From Rhodopirellula sp. (GTDB taxonomy: Bacteria > Planctomycetota > Planctomycetia > Pirellulales > Thermoguttaceae), in NCBI GenBank assembly GCA_012728855.1, contig JAAYEH010000221.1, positions 1-36,521 of the forward strand: DNA of 36,521 nucleotides, given 5' to 3'. Numbering within the stretch: position 1 is the stretch's first letter; the number at the start of each line of letters is the position of its first letter. The notes beneath the pieces were generated by a model, which was not told the DNA's origin, made no database searches, and saw only the letters and a program-made list of their open reading frames with translations. Below are positions 1 through 7,368 of the stretch, one piece after another. The position numbers and the translations under genes were made by a program.

Positions 1-223
1 CTTTCTTGGCCGATGCGGGCGACGTGTCATTCGCGGTTCGCATTTTTCGATCGGCAAATCATTGCGGCCAAAGGGACTGCGCGCCCGGGGGCGACGATTC
101 TTGGGCCGCGGCCCGCGCCGCATCGGCTATCATCGCTTTGGAGTGCGCGGGACTTGTCACCGCTTTCTTTGCTCGATTTCTTTCTTGTCCGGAACTTCGA
201 CCTGCCATATACGCATGCTTGGC

Positions 224-514
224 TCGTTTAACCGCAACGCCCATTGGTCGACATCTCAATCGGAGCCTCCCCATCGCGCACTTCCGTCGACGGACCGGAC
301 ATACATTCGAACTCGCCGGGCAACGGGTCATAGACTCGCCGCAAATCCGTCCCAGCAGAACGTCGCACCGCACCATGCAACACACCCCTCAATATGACCG
401 CCACCGTTGCACACCTCTCGTGCTGCTCAACCTCTTTGCCTGACGCGACTTCCGGCACGGCAACCTCTCGTGCAACACCAATGCGATGCGTTGCGTCGCC
501 ATTGCAGTTAAACG
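224..514. repeat. Possible degenerate inverted-repeat (MITE-like) element
   Basis: The motif tcgtttaaccgcaa at 224-237 reappears inverted as ttgcagttaaacga ending at 514 (one mismatch). The same motif forms the outer ends of the perfect inverted repeat at 4683-4779. The two copies would bound about 290 bp of non-coding DNA. No transposase is present. This may be a decayed non-autonomous element or two independent copies of a short dispersed motif. Confidence 0.3.
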
Positions 515-541
515 AGTTACGTTGCGGCCGCAGAGCCGTTG

Positions 542-572
542 AAAAAAATCTCCGGCCCCGGATGTCCGGAGA
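542..572 (-). terminator. Hairpin plus T-run on the minus strand
   Basis: Bases 549-555 (tctccgg) pair with 566-572 (ccggaga), a 7-bp stem with a 10-nt loop. Read on the minus strand it is followed by seven T residues (542-548), the form of an intrinsic terminator. No minus-strand gene lies to the right until the 7369-8703 gene, so the transcript it would stop is unknown. Confidence 0.35.
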
Positions 573-602
573 GCATTGTCAAACCGACCCCAAATTCGTT
601 AC

Positions 603-608
603 TATAAA
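603..608 (+). promoter_or_regulatory. Possible -10 box for ffh
   Basis: TATAAA lies 51 bases before the ffh start in a locally AT-rich patch. A TTGTCA at 576-581 could be a -35 element, but the 21-nt gap is longer than the usual 16-18, so this is a weak assignment. Confidence 0.3.
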
Positions 609-659
609 GGATTGTCCGCTATTGCCCCTTGGTTCCCCGGACGGGCTTAATACTCCCCC

Positions 660-2144
660 ATGTTTGAATCGCTGCAAGAAAACCTCAGTTCGGCGCTGAA
701 GACGCTCCGCGGTCGCGGCACGCTGACCGAGGCCAATATGCGCGACGGGCTCCGCCTCGTCCAGCAGGCTTTGCTGGAAGCGGACGTCAGTTTCCCGGTC
801 GTGAAGCAGTTCATGGGCCGGGTGACGGAACAAGCCATTGGCGAAACCGTCCTCAAATCGCTCAATCCCAGCCAGCAATTGGTGGGGATCGTCCATCGCG
901 AATTGATCGAGCTGATGGGCCCGGTCGACAATTCGTTGCACATCAAGCCCGGCGTACACGTGCTGATGATGTGCGGATTGCAGGGATCAGGCAAGACAAC
1001 CACCTGCGGCAAACTGGGTCGAATCCTCAAGGAGAATGGCCGCAAACCCATGCTGGTGGCGGCCGACCTCCAGCGTCCGGCGGCCATCGAGCAACTCAAG
1101 GTGCTGGGTAGTCAGCTCGGACTGGCCGTTTACGCGGAGCCGGGCGCCAAGGATCCGGTCACCGTCTGTCAGAACGCCGTGAAACAAGCCCGTCAGGACG
1201 GCATCGACGTGGTCGTCCTCGATACCGCCGGCCGTCTGCACATCGATCAGGAATTGATGGACCAGCTCACCCGCATCGAACGGCGGGTCGAGCCCCAGCA
1301 GGTTTACCTGGTCGTCGATGCGATGACCGGCCAGGACGCGGTGAACAGTGCCAAAGCCTTCAACGAAGCGATCGAGTTGGATGGCGTCATCCTCACCAAG
1401 CTCGATGGCGACGCCCGCGGCGGCGCCGCTCTTTCCGTCAAGGCCGTTACCGGCGTACCGATCAAGTTCATCGGCACCGGCGAGCATCTCGATGCGTTGG
1501 AGGAATTCCATCCGGATCGGATGGCTGGCCGTATCCTCGGGATGGGCGACATTCTCTCGCTCGTCGAGCAGGCCCAGCGGAAGCTCGACCAGAACCAGAT
1601 GGCCGAGCAAGAGGCTCGCCTCCGCCAGGGTGAATTCACGCTGGAAGACTTCCGGCAGATGATGAATCAGACGAAGCGCCTCGGGCCACTGAACAAGGTG
1701 CTCGGTCTCATCCCTGGAATGGGCAATCTCACCTCGATGATCGGCGATGCCGATGCGGAGGGCGAGATGAGCCGATTGGGGGGTATGATTGACTCGATGA
1801 CGCCCGCCGAGCGTCGATCCCCCTCGAAGATTGACCAGAGCCGCCGCCGTCGCATCGCCGCGGGTGCGGGGGTTGAAGCGCACGAAGTGAACAAGCTGGT
1901 CAAAGAATTCGACGCCATGGCCGATGTCATGAAACGGGTCTCCGGCATGGGGATGCGCGGACGGATGCAGGCCGTTCAGGAATTGAGCCAGAAAGCGATG
2001 GCCAACCCGGGGGGCACCCTCCGGAAGCAGAAGCAAGGGACGGGAAAACGTCTCACCGCCTCCGAACGGGCCGCTCTGAAAAAGCAGCGGGAAAAAGAAC
2101 TCCGCCGCCGAAAGCGGGAGGACAAGAAAGGGCGTGGCAAGTGA
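660..2144 (+). CDS. ffh: Signal recognition particle protein Ffh
   Basis: The SRP GTPase binds signal sequences of nascent membrane and secreted proteins together with 4.5S RNA and docks with FtsY. The 494-aa protein has an N-terminal helical N domain (about 1-90), a G domain with P-loop GSGKTT near residue 109, DTAGR near 190 and [10 protein letters not shown] near 246, and an M domain (about 325-435) containing the RNA-binding [11 protein letters not shown] segment near 397 and a Met/Gly-rich stretch (GMGMRGRM) near 430. The C-terminus is a very basic tail (about 440-494), making it longer than the roughly 450 aa of E. coli Ffh. It opens the block with rpsP-trmD-rplS, the same ffh-rpsP-trmD-rplS grouping seen in many bacteria. 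The ATG at 660 fits the N-domain start. Confidence 0.97.
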   Translation: MFESLQENLSSALKTLRGRGTLTEANMRDGLRLVQQALLEADVSFPVVKQFMGRVTEQAIGETVLKSLNPSQQLVGIVHRELIELMGPVDNSLHIKPGVHVLMMCGLQGSGKTTTCGKLGRILKENGRKPMLVAADLQRPAAIEQLKVLGSQLGLAVYAEPGAKDPVTVCQNAVKQARQDGIDVVVLDTAGRLHIDQELMDQLTRIERRVEPQQVYLVVDAMTGQDAVNSAKAFNEAIELDGVILTKLDGDARGGAALSVKAVTGVPIKFIGTGEHLDALEEFHPDRMAGRILGMGDILSLVEQAQRKLDQNQMAEQEARLRQGEFTLEDFRQMMNQTKRLGPLNKVLGLIPGMGNLTSMIGDADAEGEMSRLGGMIDSMTPAERRSPSKIDQSRRRRIAAGAGVEAHEVNKLVKEFDAMADVMKRVSGMGMRGRMQAVQELSQKAMANPGGTLRKQKQGTGKRLTASERAALKKQREKELRRRKREDKKGRGK

Positions 2145-2150
2145 GCCGGT

Positions 2151-2179
2151 CTGGGCATTCGGGCCGGAAAAGATAGAAT
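2151..2179 (+). promoter_or_regulatory. Possible promoter for rpsP-trmD-rplS
   Basis: TAGAAT (2174-2179) is preceded by CTGGGC (2151-2156) with 17 bases between. The same TAGAAT box with a TTG(C/G)CG element 17 bases upstream occurs before kdsD and before ssrA in this window, which gives some support. It lies in the 83-base gap between ffh and rpsP. Confidence 0.4.
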
Positions 2180-2227
2180 CAAGCGTTTCAAACCATACGC
2201 GAGTGGATTGTTGACGAGGAGTTTTGC

Positions 2228-2614
2228 GTGGCAGTACGTATCCGGATGAAAAAAATGGGGAAAAAACACCGCCCGTTCTACCGCATTTGTGCGGCCGACG
2301 TGCGGAGCCCCCGCGATGGTCGTGTCTTGGAAGAACTGGGGACGTATGATCCGATGGTGCCGGAAACCGACGCCCGAGCATTGCTCAACGGCGAGCGGAT
2401 CCAGTACTGGCTCAGTGTCGGCGCGCAGCCTTCGGACAAGGTGCGAGTGCTGATCAAGAAGTACGGCGCCAACGGGACGCGTCTGGAAGAGCAGCGCCGG
2501 GCGATCGACCGACTGGCGCAGAACCGCCGACGGCCAACCCCTCCGCCGCAGATTATTCGACGCCCCGAAGCCGAGGCGGGCGAACATGCGGTTGCGGAAG
2601 CGGCCAGCGAGTAA
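2228..2614 (+). CDS. rpsP: 30S ribosomal protein S16
   Basis: S16 is a primary assembly protein of the small ribosomal subunit. The N-terminal 85 or so residues carry the family pattern (VRIRMKKMGKKHRPFYRI, then GRVLEELGTYDP, then WLSVGAQPSDKV). The start is GTG at 2228, with GAGGAG at 2216-2221 as ribosome binding site, and the second codon gives the typical Ala-Val-Arg-Ile. At 128 aa it is longer than the usual 80-90 aa; the extra about 40 residues are basic, then Pro- and Glu/Ala-rich, with no recognised fold. trmD starts 6 bases after its stop, so the two are almost certainly cotranscribed. Confidence 0.95.
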   Translation: MAVRIRMKKMGKKHRPFYRICAADVRSPRDGRVLEELGTYDPMVPETDARALLNGERIQYWLSVGAQPSDKVRVLIKKYGANGTRLEEQRRAIDRLAQNRRRPTPPPQIIRRPEAEAGEHAVAEAASE

Positions 2615-2620
2615 GGCCCG

Positions 2621-3364
2621 ATGCGCTTTGATGTCCTGACCCTTTTCCCCGAGATTTTTGCTGGGTATCTGGGCCAGGGCCTGTTGAAGCGGGCGATCGA
2701 GCGCCAGTTGATCGATGTGTACGTTCACGACATCCGTGAATGGTCCACGGACGCGAGGCATAAGAAGGTGGATGACCGCCCCTTCGGGGGTGGTCCAGGC
2801 ATGGTGTTGATGGCCGAACCGGTTGTCGCCTCGGTTGAGGCGGCGAGGGCCCAGCAGGCCGACCCCGGGCACTTGGTGATGTTGACCCCACAGGGGCGGC
2901 GATTCGATCAGCGCGTGGTGGAGGAATTGGCGGCCAACGAGCGGATCCTGCTGCTCTGCGGGCGGTATGAAGGGTTTGATGAAAGGGTGCGCCTGATTCT
3001 CCGGCCGGACGAGATATCGATCGGCGATTTCGTCCTCAACGGGGGCGAGGTAGCCGCGATGGCGGTCATCGACGCCGTGATCCGGCTCGTGCCGCAGGTT
3101 CTGGGAGACGAACAAAGTAGTGGAGACGATTCTTTTTCCGGCCCGCGACGATGGTTGGAGTTTGCCCAATATACGCGGCCCCGCGAATACCGGGGACTGG
3201 AAGTGCCGCCGATCCTGTTGAGCGGCGACCATGGAGCGATCGCCCGCTGGAGAGAACAAGACGCCCTGCGGCGGACCAACCTTCGCCGTCCCGATCTCAT
3301 CGACGGGCGGCAGGCGGAAACCGAGGGTGGAGAACGACAAGAGACTGAAAGGGATTCCCAATGA
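2621..3364 (+). CDS. trmD: tRNA (guanine-37-N1)-methyltransferase TrmD
   Basis: TrmD transfers a methyl group from S-adenosylmethionine to N1 of G37 in tRNAs reading CNN codons, preventing +1 frameshifting. The 247-aa protein shows the SPOUT-class trefoil-knot landmarks: the N-terminal MRFDVLTLFPEIF, the segment DDRPFGGGPGM, LLCGRYEGFDERV, and the SAM-knot SIGDFVLNGGEVAAM with GDEQSS following. Length is close to the E. coli enzyme (255 aa). It lies between rpsP and rplS, the classical order (rimM, normally between rpsP and trmD, is absent here). Its stop overlaps the rplS start by 4 bases (ATGA at 3361), indicating translational coupling. Confidence 0.97.
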   Translation: MRFDVLTLFPEIFAGYLGQGLLKRAIERQLIDVYVHDIREWSTDARHKKVDDRPFGGGPGMVLMAEPVVASVEAARAQQADPGHLVMLTPQGRRFDQRVVEELAANERILLLCGRYEGFDERVRLILRPDEISIGDFVLNGGEVAAMAVIDAVIRLVPQVLGDEQSSGDDSFSGPRRWLEFAQYTRPREYRGLEVPPILLSGDHGAIARWREQDALRRTNLRRPDLIDGRQAETEGGERQETERDSQ

Positions 3365-3792
3365 GCGAGCAAGTGATGCACCTGGTCGAGAAGACCAGTT
3401 TGAAAGCTGAAGTCCCCAAGTTCGACATCGGCGACACGGTCGACGTTCACGTAGAAATCCTCGAAGGGGACAAGAAGCGGATCCAGATCTTCAACGGCGT
3501 GGTGATCGCGCGGAGCGGTTCCGGAACCCGGGAAATGTTCACCGTCCGCCGCATGGTCCAGGGCGAGGGGGTGGAACGAAAATTCCCGCTGCACTCGCCG
3601 CGAGTTGCCGCCGTTGAGGTGAAGCGGTCGGCGATCGTCCGCCGTGCCAAGCTCTACTTCCTGAGGGAGCGGGCCGGGAAGGCCATGCGGCTGAAGGAGC
3701 GCCGGGTGGAGCGGGTGGTCGAGGCCACCGCCAAGCCCAAGCGTCGCCGAGGCAAGAAGGGAAAAGCCGCTGCCGCCGCCGCTGGGCAGTAG
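3361..3792 (+). CDS. rplS: 50S ribosomal protein L19
   Basis: L19 sits at the interface of the two ribosomal subunits. The first about 115 residues match the family: FDIGDTVDVHVEILEGDKKRIQ, then FNGVVIARSG, TFTVRR-like FTVRRM, and VERKFPLHSPRV followed by VKRSAIVRRAKLYFLRERAGKAMRLKER. At 143 aa it exceeds the usual 115; the extra C-terminal residues are Lys/Arg/Ala-rich, resembling a disordered RNA-binding tail. Translation is coupled to trmD by the ATGA overlap. Confidence 0.97.
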   Translation: MSEQVMHLVEKTSLKAEVPKFDIGDTVDVHVEILEGDKKRIQIFNGVVIARSGSGTREMFTVRRMVQGEGVERKFPLHSPRVAAVEVKRSAIVRRAKLYFLRERAGKAMRLKERRVERVVEATAKPKRRRGKKGKAAAAAAGQ

Positions 3793-3828
3793 GAAATCGA
3801 CTCCAACGCTCTCGTTGCGGGGTGTGCC

Positions 3829-4269
3829 ATGCGCCGGCTCCGCGCCGTGCTCTCCGACTGGCTGCGCCTGCTGCACTTCAAAACGCCGCCGATGCCGCTC
3901 GGCCGACGCGGTGAGCGGGCTGCCGCCCGCTATCTCCGCCGTCTCGGCTACCGAATTCTCGTTCACAGCGACCGCTCCAAGCCCGGTGAAATCGACCTCG
4001 TCGCGGTCGATGGTCGCACGGTGGTCTTCGTCGAGGTGAAGACTCGAAATTCGGACGAAACGGGGCACCCCTTTGAAGCGGTCGATGACGAAAAGCAACG
4101 GCGGCTCACTCGGCTGGCGCTGGCGTATCTCAAACGCCACCACCTGATGGAATATCCGGCCCGCTTCGACGTCGTCTCGGTGGTTTGGCCGGCCGGTCGC
4201 CGCCGCCCGTTGATCGAGCATTTTCCCAATGCGTTTGAAGCCGCGGGCCGCTGGGGACTATACTCGTAA
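3829..4269 (+). CDS. YraN (UPF0102) family nuclease-like protein
   Basis: The 146-aa protein has the UPF0102 pattern: LGRRGERAAARYLRRLGY, then GEIDLVAVDGRTVVFVEVKTR, then a helix with KQRRLTRLALAYLKRH and RFDVVSV. The E, D and E-x-K residues are those of a PD-(D/E)xK endonuclease-like active site. The family is widespread next to ribosomal or RNase HII genes, and its role (possibly linked to Holliday junction or RNA processing) is not established. It starts 36 bases after rplS. About 22 residues before the core are poorly conserved, so a downstream ATG at 3892 (MPLGRRGE) is a credible alternative start. Confidence 0.85.
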   Translation: MRRLRAVLSDWLRLLHFKTPPMPLGRRGERAAARYLRRLGYRILVHSDRSKPGEIDLVAVDGRTVVFVEVKTRNSDETGHPFEAVDDEKQRRLTRLALAYLKRHHLMEYPARFDVVSVVWPAGRRRPLIEHFPNAFEAAGRWGLYS

Positions 4270-4328
4270 CAGGCTTACATCGCCGACGCCGCCGACCTGG
4301 CATCGAAGAAGAATCAAGGCAGATCACC

Positions 4329-4676
4329 ATGAACAACACGATGATCCTCGTGACCAAATCGGGGCTGGGAACGGTCTCTCCCGACGACACGGCCTTCGGC
4401 GTGGACATGCTCGACAAGTTCTTCCACACCCTGGAACGTTTGCCGGAGAAACCCGCGGTGATTTGTTTCTACACCGAGGGCGTCAAGTGTGTCGCCGAGG
4501 GTTCCCCCTTCGTGCTCGGCCTGAAGTTGTTGGAGAGTCTCGGTTCGCAGGTGGTCAGTTGTCTCACGTGCCTGAACTACTACGGCATCGAGGACCAATT
4601 GGCCGTCGGCCAGGCTCGCGGAATGCCCGACATCCTGCGACTGATGACCGAAGCCAACAAGGTGATTACGATCTAA
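4329..4676 (+). CDS. Stand-alone DsrE/YedF-like sulfurtransferase-domain protein
   Basis: The 115-aa protein matches the C-terminal DsrE-like half of YedF, a protein linked to selenium or sulfur metabolism: an N-terminal strand (MILVTKSGLG), GVKCVAEGSPFVLGLKLLESLG, then SCLTCLNYYGIEDQL and a C-terminal MPDILRLMTEANKVITI. Two cysteines (SCLTC) lie where YedF has SCGTC. The N-terminal TusA-like domain of full YedF is absent. The first cysteine pair could carry persulfide, but this is inferred. The ribosome binding site is AAGGCAG at 4316-4322. It is the last gene of the block and is followed by a strong inverted repeat. Confidence 0.8.
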   Translation: MNNTMILVTKSGLGTVSPDDTAFGVDMLDKFFHTLERLPEKPAVICFYTEGVKCVAEGSPFVLGLKLLESLGSQVVSCLTCLNYYGIEDQLAVGQARGMPDILRLMTEANKVITI

Positions 4677-4682
4677 CTCAAT

Positions 4683-4779
4683 TCGTTTAACCGCAACGGC
4701 CAACGGCCTGCGCGCGATGTGCCTTGGCGGGCATTGTTGCCCCACCCCGCGCAGGCCGTTGGCCGTTGCGGTTAAACGA
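4683..4779. repeat. Perfect 32-bp inverted repeat with 33-nt loop
   Basis: Bases 4683-4714 are exactly complementary to 4748-4779, with 33 bases between them. The outer ends read tcgtttaaccgcaacgg. It begins 7 bases after the stop of the DsrE-like gene. A 32-bp perfect stem would act as a very stable RNA hairpin and may end or protect the upstream mRNA, but there is no T-run after it. Its ends are shared with motifs at 224-237 and 502-514, so it is better read as a small dispersed palindromic element. Confidence 0.85.
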
Positions 4780-4842
4780 CGATCGGGTCTGTCGGATGTT
4801 CGAACCTGATCTTCCTGACCCAGCAACCCTTCTGAGCGAACC

Positions 4843-7278
4843 ATGAGCAACTTCCACGACTTCTGCCTCGCCGTTGTGATTGCAATTCTGGCAATCACCT
4901 TGACGTTCCTCTCGACCACCGCGGCCGAGCCGATTTCCGTCAGTGGTCGCTACCCGCACCTAGCGGTGTTCAATCACGGCGACGAATGCGGCATCGGAGC
5001 GGTGGTCGTCTGGGCCGGCAAGCTATGGGCCGTCACCTATCCGCCGCATGCGCCGCGGGGAAGCGACGACAAGCTCTATTGCATCGACGATGCGCTGAAC
5101 CTCGCCGCCTTCGAGGGGAGCATCGGCGGCACGCCCGCCAATCGCATGATCCACCGCGAATCCAAGCAACTGATTATTGGGCCGTACTTCATCGACACCG
5201 ACGGCAACGTGCGGGTTGTCCCCTACGGCGAAGCGCCTGGCCGCCCCACCGCCACGGCGCGGCACCTCACCGACCCGCGGAACAAGGTCTACCAGTTCAC
5301 TATGGAAGAGGGCCTCTACGAAATCGACGTCCACTCGCTGGAGGTGACGACCATCCAGCCCGACGGGCACCAGAAAGGCTTCGTCGATCGCCTGCCCGGC
5401 TACCATGGCAAGGGCGGCTACACCGGACAAGGCCGCCTCGTTATCGGCAACAACGGCTCAAAAGAGCGGCCTTATGCAACGATCTATGGCAACTCCGGCT
5501 GCCTGGCCGAGTGGGACGGCAACGACTGGAAAACCGTGGTTGAGAAACAGTTTTGCGAGGTCACCGGTCCCGGAGGAATCGAGGGCAATCCCGATAAGGA
5601 TGCTCCCCTCTGGGCAACCGGCTGGGACAAGCGGAGTGTTCTGCTCAAACTGCTCGACGGCGGCGTCTGGCACACGTTCCGCCTGCCGATCGGCGACTAC
5701 TCCTACGTGGCCAAGCACGGCTGGTTTACCGAGTGGCCGCGGATCCGCGAGGTCGTACCCGCCCAAGACGGCCAACCGCCCAAGCTGCTGATGAACATGC
5801 ACGGCCTCTGGTTCGACTTTCCCCAAGGTTTCCGCCACGGCCACACCGGCGGGCTGCGGCCGATCGCCGGCTATCTCAAAGTGACCGGCGATTTCTGCCC
5901 TTTCAACGGCCGCATCGTCTTTGGCTGCGACGATACGGCGATCACCGGCGGCAATCGCTTCGTCAACCAGTCGCAATCGAACTTCTGGTTTTCGTCCTGG
6001 CAAGGGCTTCACGACTGCGGCCGACCTGCCGGTTGGGGTGGCCCCTGGTTCGCCGACGATGTCGCGTCGGGCGAGTCGAGCGAGCCGTACCTGCTGGCCG
6101 GCTTCGACAAGCGGGTTCTGCACCTCTCGCACGAGTCGGCCGTGCCGGTCGAATTCGTGATCGAGACGAGTCGTGGGGACGCATCCGGCTGGCAAGAAAT
6201 CGAGAAAATCGAGGTTCCCGCCAAGGGTTATCGCTACGTTGTGCTGCGCGACGACATCCCTGGCGACTGGATTCGACTCCGCCCGACGGCTGACGCGGTC
6301 GCCGCGACGGCCTACTTCCACTACGGACCGGGCGGCGGCACGTTGAGCGCCCCGTCGCTCTTTGCCAGTCTCGCCGACGCCGGCGACATCAGCCCGCAGT
6401 CGATCGGCATTATCCGTCCACGTGGAGGCGACCAGGGAACGCTCCAGATGCTCGCCTACCGCACCGCAGAAGATCATCGGCAGCCTCTCGAACCGATCTA
6501 TTACGAGATAGGGCCCGACATGCAGTTCCAACCCATCGCCGAGCCCGACGACTCGCGGGCCTTTCTCGAAAAGACCGCGGCGCTGGGGGCGCCGGATTTC
6601 CAAGTCGATGCCGCCTCGGTGATTGTTACACGGGGCGATCAGCGATTCCACCTGCCGAAGACCGATGCCGCTTACGACGAACCGTGGGCGATCGGATGGC
6701 CGCGCGGCATTCGCGAGGTGGTCACCGAGCGGCGGCTCTTCAATTGCCACGGCACGTTCTACGTTCTGCCGCACGAAGCGGCCGGCGACGTCGCCGCGCT
6801 GAAGCCGGTCTGCACGCACGGAAAGCGGATCACCGATTTCTGCTCGTGGCGCGGCATGCTCGTCCTGGCCGGTGTCCGCGGCAACGCCGAGGCCGACGAC
6901 CACACGTTCGTTTCCGACGACGGCCGTGCGGCGGTCTGGTGCGGCGACATCGACGACCTTTGGAAACTCGGCAAGCCACGCGGTCACGGCGGGCCGTGGA
7001 AAGACACGGCTGTGGAGGCCGGCAAGCCCTCCGATCCTTACCTGATGACCGGCTTCGATCGCAAGCGCGTCGAGCTTTCCCACAGCAGCCCGCAGCCCGT
7101 CACCGTCACAATCGAGGTCGACTTCCTCCGCAACGGGACATGGAAAACCTACCAGCAAATCACCGTTGCCGCCGGCAAAACGGTCGCGCACGAGTTTCCC
7201 GATGGGTTTTCTGCCCACTGGGTCCGCGTGACCGCCGACCAGCCGTGCGTGGCGACGGCATGGTTCGTTTACGAGTGA
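4843..7278 (+). CDS. Secreted protein of unknown function with internal duplication
   Basis: I do not recognise this 811-aa protein as a named family. The first about 28 residues form a signal peptide (hydrophobic core AVVIAILAITLTFLSTTAAE). Residues about 40-280 are rich in Gly, Asp and aromatic residues and read like a beta-propeller or sugar-binding surface. The rest contains two related modules, residues about 290-495 and 618-811. Both run WPR-IREVV, then a strand ending in a GR/RG-IVF/LVL segment, then GHGGPW or GWGGPW, then PYL-GFD-KRV--LSH, then a beta-sandwich ending in VAATAYFHY or VATAWFVYE. The ATG at 4843 is chosen because it gives the signal peptide. The gene stands alone, flanked by the inverted repeat and a convergent gene. 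Confidence 0.75.
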   Translation: MSNFHDFCLAVVIAILAITLTFLSTTAAEPISVSGRYPHLAVFNHGDECGIGAVVVWAGKLWAVTYPPHAPRGSDDKLYCIDDALNLAAFEGSIGGTPANRMIHRESKQLIIGPYFIDTDGNVRVVPYGEAPGRPTATARHLTDPRNKVYQFTMEEGLYEIDVHSLEVTTIQPDGHQKGFVDRLPGYHGKGGYTGQGRLVIGNNGSKERPYATIYGNSGCLAEWDGNDWKTVVEKQFCEVTGPGGIEGNPDKDAPLWATGWDKRSVLLKLLDGGVWHTFRLPIGDYSYVAKHGWFTEWPRIREVVPAQDGQPPKLLMNMHGLWFDFPQGFRHGHTGGLRPIAGYLKVTGDFCPFNGRIVFGCDDTAITGGNRFVNQSQSNFWFSSWQGLHDCGRPAGWGGPWFADDVASGESSEPYLLAGFDKRVLHLSHESAVPVEFVIETSRGDASGWQEIEKIEVPAKGYRYVVLRDDIPGDWIRLRPTADAVAATAYFHYGPGGGTLSAPSLFASLADAGDISPQSIGIIRPRGGDQGTLQMLAYRTAEDHRQPLEPIYYEIGPDMQFQPIAEPDDSRAFLEKTAALGAPDFQVDAASVIVTRGDQRFHLPKTDAAYDEPWAIGWPRGIREVVTERRLFNCHGTFYVLPHEAAGDVAALKPVCTHGKRITDFCSWRGMLVLAGVRGNAEADDHTFVSDDGRAAVWCGDIDDLWKLGKPRGHGGPWKDTAVEAGKPSDPYLMTGFDRKRVELSHSSPQPVTVTIEVDFLRNGTWKTYQQITVAAGKTVAHEFPDGFSAHWVRVTADQPCVATAWFVYE

Positions 7279-7368
7279 CTCCTGCGAAAATGCGGAAACT
7301 CGACGAAGAGCGGCCGGCTCACCGGTCTGCGTGTCTTCCGCCTCGTCAATATGCTGTTGAGCGGATTT

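Larger units (their letters stand above)
1..659. other. Gene-free region upstream of ffh
   Basis: No open frame here gives a protein with a recognisable motif, a convincing ribosome binding site or plausible composition; the open frames are Arg/Cys/His-rich and overlap one another on both strands. The stretch carries a short inverted motif at 224-237 and 502-514 related to the arms of the 4683-4779 repeat, a hairpin with a T-run on the minus strand at 542-572, and an AT-rich box at 603-608 just before ffh. I see no tRNA, SRP RNA or other structured RNA. Confidence 0.6.

Noticed and set aside
6..443. 145-codon open frame at the left edge
   Set aside because: No ribosome binding site, Arg/Cys/His-rich composition and two other overlapping frames of equal length; no conserved pattern.
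1..659. SRP 4.5S RNA or other RNA gene upstream of ffh
   Set aside because: No GGAA tetraloop stem or other SRP Alu/S-domain pattern could be found by eye.
987..2381. 464-codon open frame on the minus strand opposite ffh and rpsP
   Set aside because: It covers two unmistakable genes on the plus strand; its protein has no motifs and arises from high GC. The same holds for the frames at 1976-3361 and 2908-4221.
5458..7218. 586-codon open frame on the minus strand opposite the 811-aa gene
   Set aside because: The plus strand has a signal peptide and a clear internal duplication in protein sequence, which the minus frame lacks.
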